64,000 bases of DNA from Niallia sp. Man26 (GTDB taxonomy: Bacteria > Bacillota > Bacilli > Bacillales > Cytobacillaceae), in NCBI RefSeq assembly GCF_022049065.2, contig NZ_CP095744.1:992001-1056000 (forward strand). Direction: 5' to 3'. Positions 35,080-46,190 of the stretch are shown here, one piece after another. Under the pieces are notes generated by a model, which saw only the letters and a program-made list of their open reading frames with translations, searched no databases and had not been told where the DNA came from. The number at the start of each line of letters is the position of its first letter. Positions within the stretch are counted from its first letter, which is position 1. The translations under genes and the position numbers were made by a program.

Positions 35080-35553
35080 ATGAACGTTTACAGCAATGGT
35101 GTTATCAAACAAATGGAATTGGCTGTTAACTCTATAATTAAGTTAATAGACACTATAAGTGAGGAAGAACTGAATATAAGGCCGACTGCTGGTAAATGGT
35201 CAATTGGTGAGCTACTTTCACATATATCTGTTTTATGCAAAGCAGATTTTTTAATCGGTGCTGGTGCTTCAGAAGAGGAATTAGACCATTTCTATGTAGA
35301 TTCTGAACCAGAAGCTACTAAATTAGCAATAAAGGAAGCCCTTATTAACAATTTTAATTATTTAAAGGAAGGCGTAACATCATTTCGGGAAGAGGAGTTG
35401 TTACGTGAAACCACTTCTTTTTTTGGAGTAAAACATTCTAGATACGAATGGCTGTTGGATACACAGGCTCATCTATTTCATCACCGTGCACAGTTACACT
35501 CATTAATCGTACATGTATTGAAGCGTGAGCCGAACGTCCAATTATTTGAGTAA
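35080..35553 (+). CDS. DinB-family protein
   Basis: This 157-residue protein has the four-helix DinB layout. The conserved segment NIRPTAGKWSIGELLSHISV (about residues 32-51) holds the first metal-ligand His, and the C-terminal DTQAHLFHHRAQLHSLI (about 127-143) holds the second and third. DinB-like proteins are metal-dependent and include thiol transferases such as BstA/YfiT relatives, many still unassigned. GGGGGAT gives an RBS. It is a single-gene unit bordered by repeats and ends at a strong bidirectional terminator. Confidence 0.88.
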   Translation: MNVYSNGVIKQMELAVNSIIKLIDTISEEELNIRPTAGKWSIGELLSHISVLCKADFLIGAGASEEELDHFYVDSEPEATKLAIKEALINNFNYLKEGVTSFREEELLRETTSFFGVKHSRYEWLLDTQAHLFHHRAQLHSLIVHVLKREPNVQLFE

Positions 35554-35710
35554 GGAACGATTGCTATCGGGTGTTATAATTTGAGATACTTGCGGAAATT
35601 CTCTCAATAAGGATAAACAAATAGTCCTAAGGGGAGCATTAAACAGAGCAGTGTTAACACTTTTTTTGGCTTTAATTTACAGTATTCATGGAATAAATTG
35701 TCCAAATGTC

Positions 35711-35738
35711 GCATTCTGGGCAGTTTAGTGAAAGAATA
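35711..35738 (+). repeat. Family B repeat, type 2
   Basis: CATTCTGGGCAGTTTAGTGA then AAGAATAA, directly before the shared terminator. The same GGCAGTTTAG core occurs at 63155. Confidence 0.55.
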
Positions 35739-35744
35739 ATTAAT

Positions 35745-35781
35745 AAACTCTTGCCCTACCAATATGGAAGGGCAAGAGTTT
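35745..35781. terminator. Bidirectional terminator between DinB and DUF3231 genes
   Basis: A perfect 13-bp stem (AAACTCTTGCCCT with AGGGCAAGAGTTT) with an 11-base loop lies between the two convergent genes, with T-rich sequence on both sides. Confidence 0.9.
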
Positions 35782-35782
35782 G

Positions 35783-36781
35783 TTAATTCTTTTTAGCAAT
35801 TTCGTTCCTATTAGGTGCAAGTGGTGGTTGTTCTAACCATTTATTTTTCACCATAAGATCAAACCAATTTTTGGTAACTAAAAGATTTTGTAGAATAGTC
35901 TTCTCATAAGTGGCTACAAGATCTGTTCTCATGGCTGAAGCCAAGCCAGCGCCATGATAATTTTGGGCAGCTTGAAATAAAAAACCCATATGGAAAAGCA
36001 TTAACTTATCTGAAAATGGTGAGTCAGTAGAGGTAGTAACTTCTGTTTCCAATGATTTTGGAACGGGTAAATTATCCACTTGAAGTATTTTTGCTAATGC
36101 TTTTATTTGGCCATCTGCTGTCTTTTCTGACTCAGTTAGAAATTTTCTTACTTCTTTAGATTCTGCTACCTGTGAGAATGCAATGGAAAGAGTTTTAGCC
36201 ATTATACTTTTCTTAAGGTTCAAGGAAAGACTTACAATTTCTGTAGCGGCAAGCATTCTACCTTTTCCCAAAAAACCATCACTAAAATCTTTACTGCTAA
36301 TAAAAGTTGGGTGTTCGTACGAATAGTATAGTGGATCCCTTTGAAATAAACCTTTCTCAAGCAATAACTCAATTGTTTTATGATACATTTTATTTCCTGC
36401 AGTACTACATGAATCGTAAAAAGTTCTCAAATCTTTTCTGACTGAAATACATAGTGCTGTGTTATGCCCTAAAGTTCCATGTATAGTCATGATGTGTAAA
36501 TAATTTAGGCAAAATGCATCTGAAAACAATTTCTGTTTTCCAAGATATAAGTCAGTTTCATTAAATCCAATGGGAACAGGAAATCCTTCTTTAACGAAGA
36601 AATTACCAATTTCGTTTTTTTGTTGGCCAAATGTCTTAATAGCGATATTAAATAGTTCCTTTATTGCTTTATCTTCTATAATGGAAAACATATACTTATT
36701 AATAATATTTGTGGCTGTTCCATTTATATACTCTGCCCTTAAGGAACCTATTTCAGAAGAAGTAAGGGCTGATTTTTCCAT
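35783..36781 (-). CDS. DUF3231-family protein with two CotF-like domains
   Basis: This 332-residue protein is built of two similar four-helix halves, about residues 1-165 and 170-332, each of the ferritin-like spore-coat CotF type. The repeat can be seen in the FFVKEGFPVPIGFNETDLYL segment (about 62-81) and the later LAKILQVDNLPVPKSLETEV. Family members are common in spore formers, and the function is unknown. A GGAGG RBS precedes the ATG. It ends at the bidirectional terminator. Confidence 0.85.
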   Translation of the reverse strand: MEKSALTSSEIGSLRAEYINGTATNIINKYMFSIIEDKAIKELFNIAIKTFGQQKNEIGNFFVKEGFPVPIGFNETDLYLGKQKLFSDAFCLNYLHIMTIHGTLGHNTALCISVRKDLRTFYDSCSTAGNKMYHKTIELLLEKGLFQRDPLYYSYEHPTFISSKDFSDGFLGKGRMLAATEIVSLSLNLKKSIMAKTLSIAFSQVAESKEVRKFLTESEKTADGQIKALAKILQVDNLPVPKSLETEVTTSTDSPFSDKLMLFHMGFLFQAAQNYHGAGLASAMRTDLVATYEKTILQNLLVTKNWFDLMVKNKWLEQPPLAPNRNEIAKKN

Positions 36782-36863
36782 AAAAATTCACCTCCATCAT
36801 AATATTTCCAAATGTATTCAGAATATGCTCTGTACTAAAGCCCAAAAAATTAAAGATTCCTAA

Positions 36864-37043
36864 ATATTTGTGGAAAATTGGAGGGATGGCTGCTAGGCAA
36901 TAGTCTTTTTTAGAAATGCAACCAGCTTATTTGTGCTTCAAGCGGTAAGGTAATCAAGTATTTTAGGGGACACTTTTTCTTATGTGATAACCAGGCAAGC
37001 ATTTCGTATATATAAGACGTAAGTTAGTGTTCAATAAAAAATC
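36864..37043. other. Intergenic stretch, nothing recognised
   Basis: This stretch has short open frames only, no RBS-led gene, and no clear hairpin until the terminator at 37044. A short ORF on the plus strand at 36570-36863 is the antisense of the DUF3231 gene. Confidence 0.4.
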
Positions 37044-37092
37044 TTAAAAAACTGGTAAAAACCGATGATATATCCTAAGGATTTTACCAGTT
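37044..37092 (-). terminator. Terminator of the nitronate monooxygenase gene
   Basis: On the minus strand AACTGGTAAAA pairs with TTTTACCAGTT over a 21-base loop and is followed by six T. The loop carries GATATATC, reminiscent of the family R loops, so it could be a distant sixth member. Confidence 0.75.
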
Positions 37093-37137
37093 CCAGCTTT
37101 TACTTGAAGATAATATGATTGTGGTTCCTAAATGCCT

Positions 37138-38112
37138 TTACTTAATAAAGTCAGCCATTAATTCCTTGACTATATCTTCGCATGTCTTTACATCCTTAAT
37201 GAGATCAATAGCGGTATTTACAGAAACAATCCCCGCATCCATTTTCCCTTCTAGCATTCCAGTGCGAATGCCACCGTCTTCACTTATTTTTTTATTCACT
37301 AGATCAGAAGGTAACCCATTTTTGTACAAATTCTCGTATTCTTGAGCTGCTTCATTAGGTATGGAACGTTGGTTGGCAGAAACTGAAAGAAGGTCAGTAC
37401 CTTTTGAATGAATAATTTGTTGCTTTGTTGTATCTGAAGCAGGGCATTCATTGGAAACAATAAATCGAGTACCCACATAAACGCCTACAGCTCCAAGAGC
37501 AAAAGCTGCTCTCACACCACGGATATCATTAATTCCACCTGTAGCAATTACGGGTATATCAACTGAATCTACAATAGTTGGAACAATGGAAAATGTTCCA
37601 ATTGCTTGTTGCGGAATAACACCACCTTCATCATAACCTGTAGCTATAATGATATCAGCGCCTGCTTCTTCGGCAATTCTTGCAGCTTCAGTTGTAGGAG
37701 TTAATTCACGATGGATTATTACACCTCCTTGATTCTTGATCTCTTTAAATACTTGACGATTTACATTTCCAACTGTTACAAAATATTTAACACCCTCATC
37801 AAAAGCTACATGGAGAGTAGTTCGAACATAAAATCCGTTATCGTCCATTCCTTCTTCAGGTAGGATAATATTTACCGCAAATGGTTTATCCGTTAGTGAT
37901 TTAATTTTTCGTATTTCATTACGGATTCTTTCCTCCTTGTTAATTTGTCTAGCTCCATCTTTCTTTGGTCCAGCGTTGGGACCTAATACTCCCATTCCTC
38001 CTGCATTCGAAACAGCAGCAACCATGTTTGCGTTTGTAATCCAGTTCATGGCAGCTTGCACGATAGGATATTTTATACCGAGTATCTTACATACTCTATT
38101 GTTATTCATCAT
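37138..38112 (-). CDS. Nitronate monooxygenase / FMN oxidoreductase (2-nitropropane dioxygenase family)
   Basis: This FMN-dependent TIM-barrel enzyme of about 324 residues has YPIVQAAMNWITNANMVAAV at the N-terminus and SNAGGMGVLGPNAGP as a loop that contacts FMN. It continues with the DIIIATGYDEGGV and IPVIATGGINDIRGVRAA phosphate-binding parts. These match the NMO/FabK-like family that oxidises alkyl nitronates. The start is the ATG at 38112, with GGAAG upstream; a GTG at 38118 is also possible. The promoter at 38155-38185 has a 19-bp spacer with a dyad, so it is probably switched on by the divergent MerR protein. Confidence 0.92.
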   Translation of the reverse strand: MMNNNRVCKILGIKYPIVQAAMNWITNANMVAAVSNAGGMGVLGPNAGPKKDGARQINKEERIRNEIRKIKSLTDKPFAVNIILPEEGMDDNGFYVRTTLHVAFDEGVKYFVTVGNVNRQVFKEIKNQGGVIIHRELTPTTEAARIAEEAGADIIIATGYDEGGVIPQQAIGTFSIVPTIVDSVDIPVIATGGINDIRGVRAAFALGAVGVYVGTRFIVSNECPASDTTKQQIIHSKGTDLLSVSANQRSIPNEAAQEYENLYKNGLPSDLVNKKISEDGGIRTGMLEGKMDAGIVSVNTAIDLIKDVKTCEDIVKELMADFIK

Positions 38113-38154
38113 TATCACTCTACTTCCTTTATAAAAATATTTGATCTGTATCAG

Positions 38155-38185
38155 AGTATAAACTCTATAGTAAGAATAGAGTCAA
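38155..38185 (-). promoter_or_regulatory. MerR-type promoter of the nitronate monooxygenase gene
   Basis: On the minus strand TTGACT (38185-38180), a 19-nt spacer and TATACT (38160-38155) are clear. The spacer carries the dyad ACTCTAT-N7-ATAGAGT (38162-38182). Overlong 19-nt spacers with a central dyad are the hallmark of MerR-activated promoters. Confidence 0.8.
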
Positions 38186-38367
38186 TAATTATTTGTTGAA
38201 TATGCAAAAAATCATATGAAAAGGATATGGGGAATGACGAGAGTGAAAAGAAACAAATTATTGACTTTCTAAATGGTTGTATTTATATTACAAAAAAGAA
38301 CAAAATGAAAAGTAGCTATAGAATTAAGTTGATTTGCTTCTAAAGAGGATAGAAAGGGAATTTTAAA

Positions 38368-39210
38368 ATGAACGAACATTTTTCAATCGGGGAAACTGCG
38401 AAGCTGAACAATATTTCTATTCAAACATTGCGGTACTATGATAGGCTAGGAATTTTTAAACCGGATTATACTGATCCGAGTAATGGATATAGATACTATC
38501 ATATTAGTCAATTCTTTTATCTTGATATTATAAAATATTTAAAAAGCATACAAACTCCATTAGAAGAAATTAAACAGATTATCCTAAATACACCGCAAGA
38601 TATGCGAAACTTTCTACAACAGCAAGAGACTGTAATTGAAAATGAGTTTAAAAAATTGCAAGATGCAAAATGCATATTAGAGAAGAAAAAACGTCAACTA
38701 AACGAACAGTTAGAAATTTGCGGGAAAGAAAGAGGAAAAGTCTATTACCGTACGATAAAAGAAGAACGGGTTTTAATTATGCCTACAGTTTCACTCACTC
38801 CTTATAATGGTCGTCCAGGTCTTTATGTTAGAAAGTTGGCTAACGTATTAGAAGAGAAGGGATGTATCATAGATAATCAGTATGGATATATCTTTCCTTT
38901 GAAATCATATAAAGATACTCCCATTAACTATGAGTTTATTTATACATCAGTATCAGAAGAAAGTCTAAATATAGAAGCACCAATGACCCTAGATACAATT
39001 ACCTCAGGAGATTATGTTTGTATTGCATTTGATAGAACAGAGAATAATAATGAGTACAATCATTATTATCAAATGCTCTATCATTATATTGAATCTAATA
39101 ATATTCAAACCGAGGGGAAGGTTTATGAAGTTTCTCTTCCTACAAATTATAGTTCATTAAAAGAAGAGGCATTTCTTATTGAATTGAGAGTAAAAAGAAT
39201 ACATCAGTAA
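38368..39210 (+). CDS. MerR-family regulator with effector-binding domain (BltR/BmrR-like)
   Basis: This 280-residue protein has a MerR winged helix in the first 75 residues (FSIGETAKLNNISIQTLRYY, then DPSNGYRYYHISQF) and a coiled helix (about 80-120). A C-terminal GyrI-like effector domain of about 150 residues (FEFIYTSVS, GDYVCIAFDRTE) follows, as in multidrug-sensing BmrR and BltR. It is divergent from the nitronate monooxygenase gene, whose promoter has the MerR hallmarks. The ligand may be a hydrophobic or nitro compound, which is inferred. Confidence 0.92.
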   Translation: MNEHFSIGETAKLNNISIQTLRYYDRLGIFKPDYTDPSNGYRYYHISQFFYLDIIKYLKSIQTPLEEIKQIILNTPQDMRNFLQQQETVIENEFKKLQDAKCILEKKKRQLNEQLEICGKERGKVYYRTIKEERVLIMPTVSLTPYNGRPGLYVRKLANVLEEKGCIIDNQYGYIFPLKSYKDTPINYEFIYTSVSEESLNIEAPMTLDTITSGDYVCIAFDRTENNNEYNHYYQMLYHYIESNNIQTEGKVYEVSLPTNYSSLKEEAFLIELRVKRIHQ

Positions 39211-39213
39211 AAA

Positions 39214-39243
39214 AGGTCCTACTGTATGGTAGGAGCTTTTTTT
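39214..39243 (+). terminator. Terminator of the MerR gene
   Basis: TCCTAC pairs with GTAGGA around TGTATG, followed by seven T. Confidence 0.85.
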
Positions 39244-39408
39244 ATTTTTTTGGTGGATGTAATAGAAGGGAAGAGGTGAGATTGCTATACATAACGTATG
39301 CTGTATTGGGATACATAAAATACAGTTGACCCTATTCCTACTATAGGGTTTATGATTTGGTTCGTAGAGCGCTACTAGAAATAGAAAAGACACTTAGGAG
39401 GTCCTATT

Positions 39409-39870
39409 TTGAATATACTAGAGAATAATAAAGAAATTGTTAGAAAATTTATTACTGAGGCTTTACCAACTAACGATGTAGATTACGTTCGTCAAGTTGT
39501 ATCAAAGGATGCTGTTACCCATAGAGCTGGCTTTGCCGCACTTTATGAAGCTACAGGTGATGCAATTCCGAAAAAAGGAAACTTCTTAGAGTGGATGACA
39601 GAAGGTTGGGCTGTACTGCACGGTGCATTGAGTGAGCAAAAGGTGGAAATGAACTCCATTGTTGCAGAAGGAAATAAAGTCATTGCACAATTCCATTATT
39701 ATGTAACTCATAAAGATACATTCGTTGGAATGCCTGCTACTTATAAAAGAATAGAGTGGGATGAGGTGGGTATCTTTGAATTTAATGAAGATGGACAAAT
39801 AACTGATATGTGGTATATGTGTGAAGAAATCAAATTGGCAATGGAAATAGGCTTTAAGCTAGAAAAATAA
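39409..39870 (+). CDS. SnoaL-like / ester cyclase family protein (NTF2-like fold)
   Basis: This 153-residue protein begins at a TTG seven nt after TAGGAGG. The NTF2-like pattern is visible: an N-terminal helix (NKEIVRKFITEALPTNDVDY), the H-R-A-G segment (VTHRAGFAALY) and a WMTEGWAVLHGAL helix. The strand VIAQFHYYVTHKDTFVGMPATYK and the closing GQITDMWYMCEEI follow. SnoaL-like proteins include cyclases and hydrolases of small lipophilic substrates, and many are unassigned. It is monocistronic and ends at a long terminator hairpin. It may be a stress protein; the substrate is unknown. Confidence 0.82.
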   Translation: MNILENNKEIVRKFITEALPTNDVDYVRQVVSKDAVTHRAGFAALYEATGDAIPKKGNFLEWMTEGWAVLHGALSEQKVEMNSIVAEGNKVIAQFHYYVTHKDTFVGMPATYKRIEWDEVGIFEFNEDGQITDMWYMCEEIKLAMEIGFKLEK

Positions 39871-39947
39871 TAGTTGTCCATAAATATTAGTAACTGTTAT
39901 TGCTAATCTATTATTTACAAAATGTGTTTGTAGTAAAATTTTATTTT

Positions 39948-39996
39948 CTGCCAAAAAACCTGCTAAGCAACTCTTGGCAGGTTTTTTGGCAGTGTT
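39948..39996 (+). terminator. Terminator with a 16-bp stem
   Basis: CTGCCAAAAAACCTGC pairs perfectly with GCAGGTTTTTTGGCAG around a 13-base loop. The T-rich part lies inside the stem and the sequence after it is AGTGTTACTTTG, so termination would be within the second arm. Confidence 0.65.
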
Positions 39997-40155
39997 ACTT
40001 TGTTTTTCTATTGTTAAAAACTGTAATATTGGCTTTAGTATTGCAGATTATGTTGTGCTTACTATCTTTAGCTCTAGTGAATATGAATTTCTACCAATCG
40101 GTCCCTTGATGTAAAATGAGATAAAGTGAATAATCTGTCTGGGAGTGAAAAAGGA

Positions 40156-41010
40156 ATGCTTATTGAACAATTGGAAAATAAAATAGAATTTACTTCTTCT
40201 GAAATACAAATAGCGAATTATATTCTTGAACACGCCTTAGAATCGGTTGAATTAACTGCTGAAGAACTTGGTAAGAGATCGTATACCAGCAAGGCCACTG
40301 TTCTTCGGTTTTGTAAAAAGTTAGGAATTTCTAGCTATAATGAATTCCGTCGAAAACTAGAACTTGAAATAGTTGAAAAGGAAAGACTAATTCAAATTCT
40401 AGAAAAGGAACCTTTTAATAAAAACAGTTCGGTTAAGGAGATAGTAAATATTGTTCCTTCTGTGTATGACAAATCAATTACTAACACTAAAATGATGTTA
40501 AATTATAACTCATTAAATAGAGTTATCAATCAATTAAAAAAAGCAGATAAAATAGATATTTATGGTCAGGGAATAACGTATAGTTGCGCAACAGCTGCTA
40601 TGTTTAAGTTTCTTTCTATCGGTATTGAGTGTTCAGCACAAACAGGTATTAATGAACATTACATAATGGCTACTAAAAAATATAAAAATAGGGTGGCGAT
40701 AATTGTATCTTTTACAGGCGGGAATCCTGCCATGATTAAAACTGCAAAATATCTTAAGGGAGTAGGAACCTATATTATTGGAATCGGCGGTGCTGAGTCC
40801 GATAACTTGAAAAAGGAATGTAATGAATATATAGAGATAAATTCAAAACAGCTTATCATGAGTATGGAGGTGCTGACACCATTCATTTCCATTACTTACA
40901 TCTTTGATCTTTTGTTCTCTGCACTTTTAATCTCTGATTTTGACAACAATTTAGAATATGCCTTAGACGTTATTGATTATGAAAAGAGAAAAGAAAAAGA
41001 TAACTTTTAA
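40156..41010 (+). CDS. RpiR/MurR-family regulator of the glucoside operon
   Basis: This 284-residue regulator has the RpiR layout: an N-terminal HTH (LTAEELGKRSYTSKATVLRF, then CKKLGISSYNEFRRKLELEI) and a C-terminal SIS sugar-phosphate domain (about 125-250, DIYGQGITYSCATAAMFKFL, then IVSFTGGNPAMIKTAKYL). The ATG at 40156 follows GGGAG; a GTG at 40126 is possible but lacks a good RBS. It lies directly upstream of the PTS gene, with its own terminator, so it is probably the local regulator. The effector would be a phosphorylated sugar. Confidence 0.9.
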   Translation: MLIEQLENKIEFTSSEIQIANYILEHALESVELTAEELGKRSYTSKATVLRFCKKLGISSYNEFRRKLELEIVEKERLIQILEKEPFNKNSSVKEIVNIVPSVYDKSITNTKMMLNYNSLNRVINQLKKADKIDIYGQGITYSCATAAMFKFLSIGIECSAQTGINEHYIMATKKYKNRVAIIVSFTGGNPAMIKTAKYLKGVGTYIIGIGGAESDNLKKECNEYIEINSKQLIMSMEVLTPFISITYIFDLLFSALLISDFDNNLEYALDVIDYEKRKEKDNF

Positions 41011-41043
41011 AAGTCATTTGATTTAGTCAAATGACTTTTTATT
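41010..41043 (+). terminator. Terminator of the RpiR gene
   Basis: AAAGTCATTTGA pairs with TCAAATGACTTT around a five-base loop, followed by TTATT. Confidence 0.85.
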
Positions 41044-41156
41044 ATGGACCAGGAGTGTCAAAGGAGATGTTTTAAATAGAGCTTTTTATGAACTATGGGA
41101 CCGATATCCATTAAATCTAATGTATTCTGAATTATTTTTCGATATTATCTAACTAA

Positions 41157-41174
41157 TATAAAAGCGCTTTTATA
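41157..41174 (+). promoter_or_regulatory. Palindrome before the glucoside PTS gene (cre-like)
   Basis: TATAAAAGCGCTTTTATA is a perfect 18-bp palindrome 39 nt before the PTS start codon. Its centre AAAGCGCTTT matches the core of CcpA (cre) sites; it could also be the RpiR operator. Binding is inferred. Confidence 0.65.
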
Positions 41175-41212
41175 AAGATCTTTCCCAAACTGGTTAACGG
41201 GGGTTATTAACA

Positions 41213-43078
41213 ATGAATGATAAGCAACTAGCAGAGGAGATTCTCAGATTTAGCGGTGGTGAAAGTAATATTAAAGGAGTTACTCATTGCGTTACTCGTT
41301 TACGTTTATCGGTAAATGACACAAACGTAATTAAAGTGAATGATATACAAATATTGCCTGGTGTGTTGGGTGTCAACATAGTCGGAAATCAACTTCAAGT
41401 AATCCTTGGAGGAAAAGTTTATGCAATATATGATGCTTTTCTTCCGCTTGTAAACGCATCAAGTTCTAATGGTGAAGGCAAGAGGGGCAATAAAGAAAGT
41501 CTAATTAGTCGGTTTTTAGATACACTTTCTGGTATTTTCACACCTATTATTCCCGCAATTATTGGAGCAGGCTTACTTAAAGGAATAATGATATTTTTAA
41601 TGTTCTATAATATTGTATCTACTGAAAGTGATATCTATAAATTTTTAAATATTTTTTCAGATTCAGCATTCTATTTTATCCCACTATTATTGGCCTTCAG
41701 CACAGCAACAAGATTCAAGTGTAATCCTTATGTTGCTGTCGCGATTGCAGGTATTTTAGTTCATCCTAGCTTAATAACTATGATGAATGAATCTAGTTCA
41801 CTGAAGTTTATTGGAATTCCTATTACTAATGCAAGTTATGCAAGTAGTGTACTGCCAATAATTTTAGGTGTTTGGCTTATGTCTTATGTAGAAAGATGGT
41901 TAACAAATGTTATTCCTAAAATTTTAAAAACAATATTAGTTCCTTTATTGACTGTGCTTATTGTTGCACCAATTATTTTAGTTGTATTAGGTCCGATTGG
42001 AACAATAGTTGGAAATTCAATAGGTCAAGGATTTATTGATTTTTACTTAAACTTTGGCATACTTGCTGGGGCTGTATTAGGAGCTGTTTATCCATTCCTT
42101 GTTATCTTAGGTATGCATGTCGGGTTTACACCAGTTATGGTTCAATCACTATCAAAGTTTGGTGTGGATTATATGATGGCACTTTTTGTTGCAGCTAATT
42201 CTGCTCAAGCAGGAGCAACTTTTGCCGTATACACAAAAACCAAAAATAAAGGATTCAAGGCTTTAGCAGGTACTGCTGCTTTAAATGCATTTATAGGAAT
42301 TACAGAACCAGCATTATTTGGCGTGACGACCAAGCTGAAGAGACCTTTAATTGCTGTATCAATAGGTGGTGCTTTAGGAGGAGCAATTGCTGGTGCATTC
42401 CATGTTCAAGCATCTGGTATGGGAACAGGTCCTATTGCAGGTATCCCGTTATTTTTAGGTCCAACCTTTATCTATTTTGTAATAAGTAGTCTTGTCTCCT
42501 TGGTGGTGGCCTTTATTCTTACATTAGTAATTGGTTTTGATGATATCCCTGAAGAAAGTACAACGACAAATACTAAAAAGAGTGAAAATCATACATTTGC
42601 TGTAACAGAAACCGAAGAGAAGCAGAAGATTTTTAGTCCATTATCAGGAAGCGTCATACCACTTGATCAAGTAAATGATAAAGTCTTTTCACAAAAGATG
42701 ATGGGGGATGGTATTGCGATTCGTCCAAATATCGGAAAAGCAGTTGCACCTTTTGATGGGGTTGTTGAAATGGTGTTTGATACTAAACATGCGATTGGCT
42801 TAAAAAGTAATAATGGTTGTGAACTGCTAATACATGTCGGCTTAGATACTGTTGAATTAAAAGGTGAATTCTTTATATCACATGTAACTAATGGTCAAGA
42901 GGTTAAAGCCGGTGATTTACTGTTGGAGTTTGATATAGAGCAAATCCAAAAAACTGGCTATGATACTACAACACCAGTGATTATTACAAATAGTAGCGCC
43001 TTTGAGTTTGTAACAGGTTCAAACAAAACAGAATCAAATTCAGGTGATGTACTTTTTGAGGTAGTTGCTGCACACTGA
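41213..43078 (+). CDS. Beta-glucoside PTS transporter, EIIBCA (BglP-like)
   Basis: This 621-residue sugar importer has three domains in BCA order. EIIB (1-85) has the phosphorylated Cys26 in GVTHCVTRLRLSV. EIIC (about 105-455) has about ten membrane segments and GITEPALFGV near residue 362. EIIA (about 475-615) has the active His541 in LLIHVGLDTVEL. It belongs to the glucose-superfamily, beta-glucoside type. It would take up and phosphorylate the glucoside that the next gene product then cleaves. The cre-like palindrome upstream fits catabolite control. The gene is intact. Confidence 0.95.
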   Translation: MNDKQLAEEILRFSGGESNIKGVTHCVTRLRLSVNDTNVIKVNDIQILPGVLGVNIVGNQLQVILGGKVYAIYDAFLPLVNASSSNGEGKRGNKESLISRFLDTLSGIFTPIIPAIIGAGLLKGIMIFLMFYNIVSTESDIYKFLNIFSDSAFYFIPLLLAFSTATRFKCNPYVAVAIAGILVHPSLITMMNESSSLKFIGIPITNASYASSVLPIILGVWLMSYVERWLTNVIPKILKTILVPLLTVLIVAPIILVVLGPIGTIVGNSIGQGFIDFYLNFGILAGAVLGAVYPFLVILGMHVGFTPVMVQSLSKFGVDYMMALFVAANSAQAGATFAVYTKTKNKGFKALAGTAALNAFIGITEPALFGVTTKLKRPLIAVSIGGALGGAIAGAFHVQASGMGTGPIAGIPLFLGPTFIYFVISSLVSLVVAFILTLVIGFDDIPEESTTTNTKKSENHTFAVTETEEKQKIFSPLSGSVIPLDQVNDKVFSQKMMGDGIAIRPNIGKAVAPFDGVVEMVFDTKHAIGLKSNNGCELLIHVGLDTVELKGEFFISHVTNGQEVKAGDLLLEFDIEQIQKTGYDTTTPVIITNSSAFEFVTGSNKTESNSGDVLFEVVAAH

Positions 43079-43137
43079 AATGTTTATTTACCTTATTGAA
43101 CAAACATTTACAACTTAGACAAAAAGAAAGAGGGTAA

Positions 43138-45461
<2,324 letters not shown>

Positions 45462-45469
45462 GCAACGGA

Positions 45470-45501
45470 AAAATCGACTAATACATTTAGTCGATTTTTT
45501 T
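45470..45501 (+). terminator. Internal terminator after the arginase-fold gene
   Basis: AAAAATCGACTAA pairs with TTAGTCGATTTTT around TACAT, followed by TT. It lies inside the gene cluster, so the two downstream genes may be partly separate. Confidence 0.85.
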
Positions 45502-45564
45502 AAAAACTATTCGGGGTAGACATAAAAAGAGGGACAAAATGAAAAATTTTTTTTAGTTAGAATT

Positions 45565-46176
45565 ATGATGATGCTGATAGGTAATTTCTTGGTCGGCTTT
45601 GCTATTGCCTTATTTCGTATATCCAATCTTGGCACTGACCCATTTACAACGATGAATCTTGGTGTTAGTAGTTCCATTAATATGACGTTTGGAGTATATC
45701 AATTATTAATAAATATAATCCTCGTGGAGATTGCCTTCTGTTATGTTAAAAGCTATATCGGGATTGGAAAAATGGTGAGTATGATTGGTATAGGGTTTAT
45801 CGCAGATTATTTTGTATCTATTTATACTTATATGTTGGGAAATGACCTAAATCTTACAATAAAATTATTAATATTATTAGTAGCTGTAATCATTATAGGT
45901 TTTGGTTTTTCCCTCTACATGGCATCCGATTTTGGGGTTGCACCATATGATACTATAGCACTGATCATTCTGAAGGTAAGTAATCATAAGATACCTTTTG
46001 CTATAGCAAGAGTTATCACAGATATAACATGTGTAGTTGTAGGTTTTTTATTTGGAGCACTCATTGGTATAAGTACAATAATTACAGCCGTGTTTACTGG
46101 TCCACTTGTTCAGTACTTCACTGGTCATATATCAAAAATAATACTCCAAAAAGGAAAAGAATCAAAAGCTATTTAA
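45565..46176 (+). CDS. YczE/YitT-like membrane protein, 5' end frameshifted in a T-run
   Basis: This protein of 203 residues or more has about five membrane segments and the two halves typical of the YczE family (ISNLGTDPFTTMNLGVSS and ASDFGVAPYDTIALIILK). The readable frame starts at an ATG with no RBS. A good start (GAGGGAC, then ATG at 45539) lies upstream in another frame, separated by a run of eight T. One extra T would give MKNFFLVRIMMMLIGNFLVG, the expected start. So the gene is either frameshifted, slips in the T-run, or begins weakly at 45565. YczE-like proteins are membrane proteins of unclear function, possibly transport. It follows a terminator. Confidence 0.75.
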   Translation: MMMLIGNFLVGFAIALFRISNLGTDPFTTMNLGVSSSINMTFGVYQLLINIILVEIAFCYVKSYIGIGKMVSMIGIGFIADYFVSIYTYMLGNDLNLTIKLLILLVAVIIIGFGFSLYMASDFGVAPYDTIALIILKVSNHKIPFAIARVITDITCVVVGFLFGALIGISTIITAVFTGPLVQYFTGHISKIILQKGKESKAI

Positions 46177-46190
46177 GGGAGGTATTCTGT

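Noticed and set aside
41157..41174. Palindrome as a transcription terminator
   Set aside because: It has no loop or T-run and lies just upstream of a start codon; an operator or cre site fits better.
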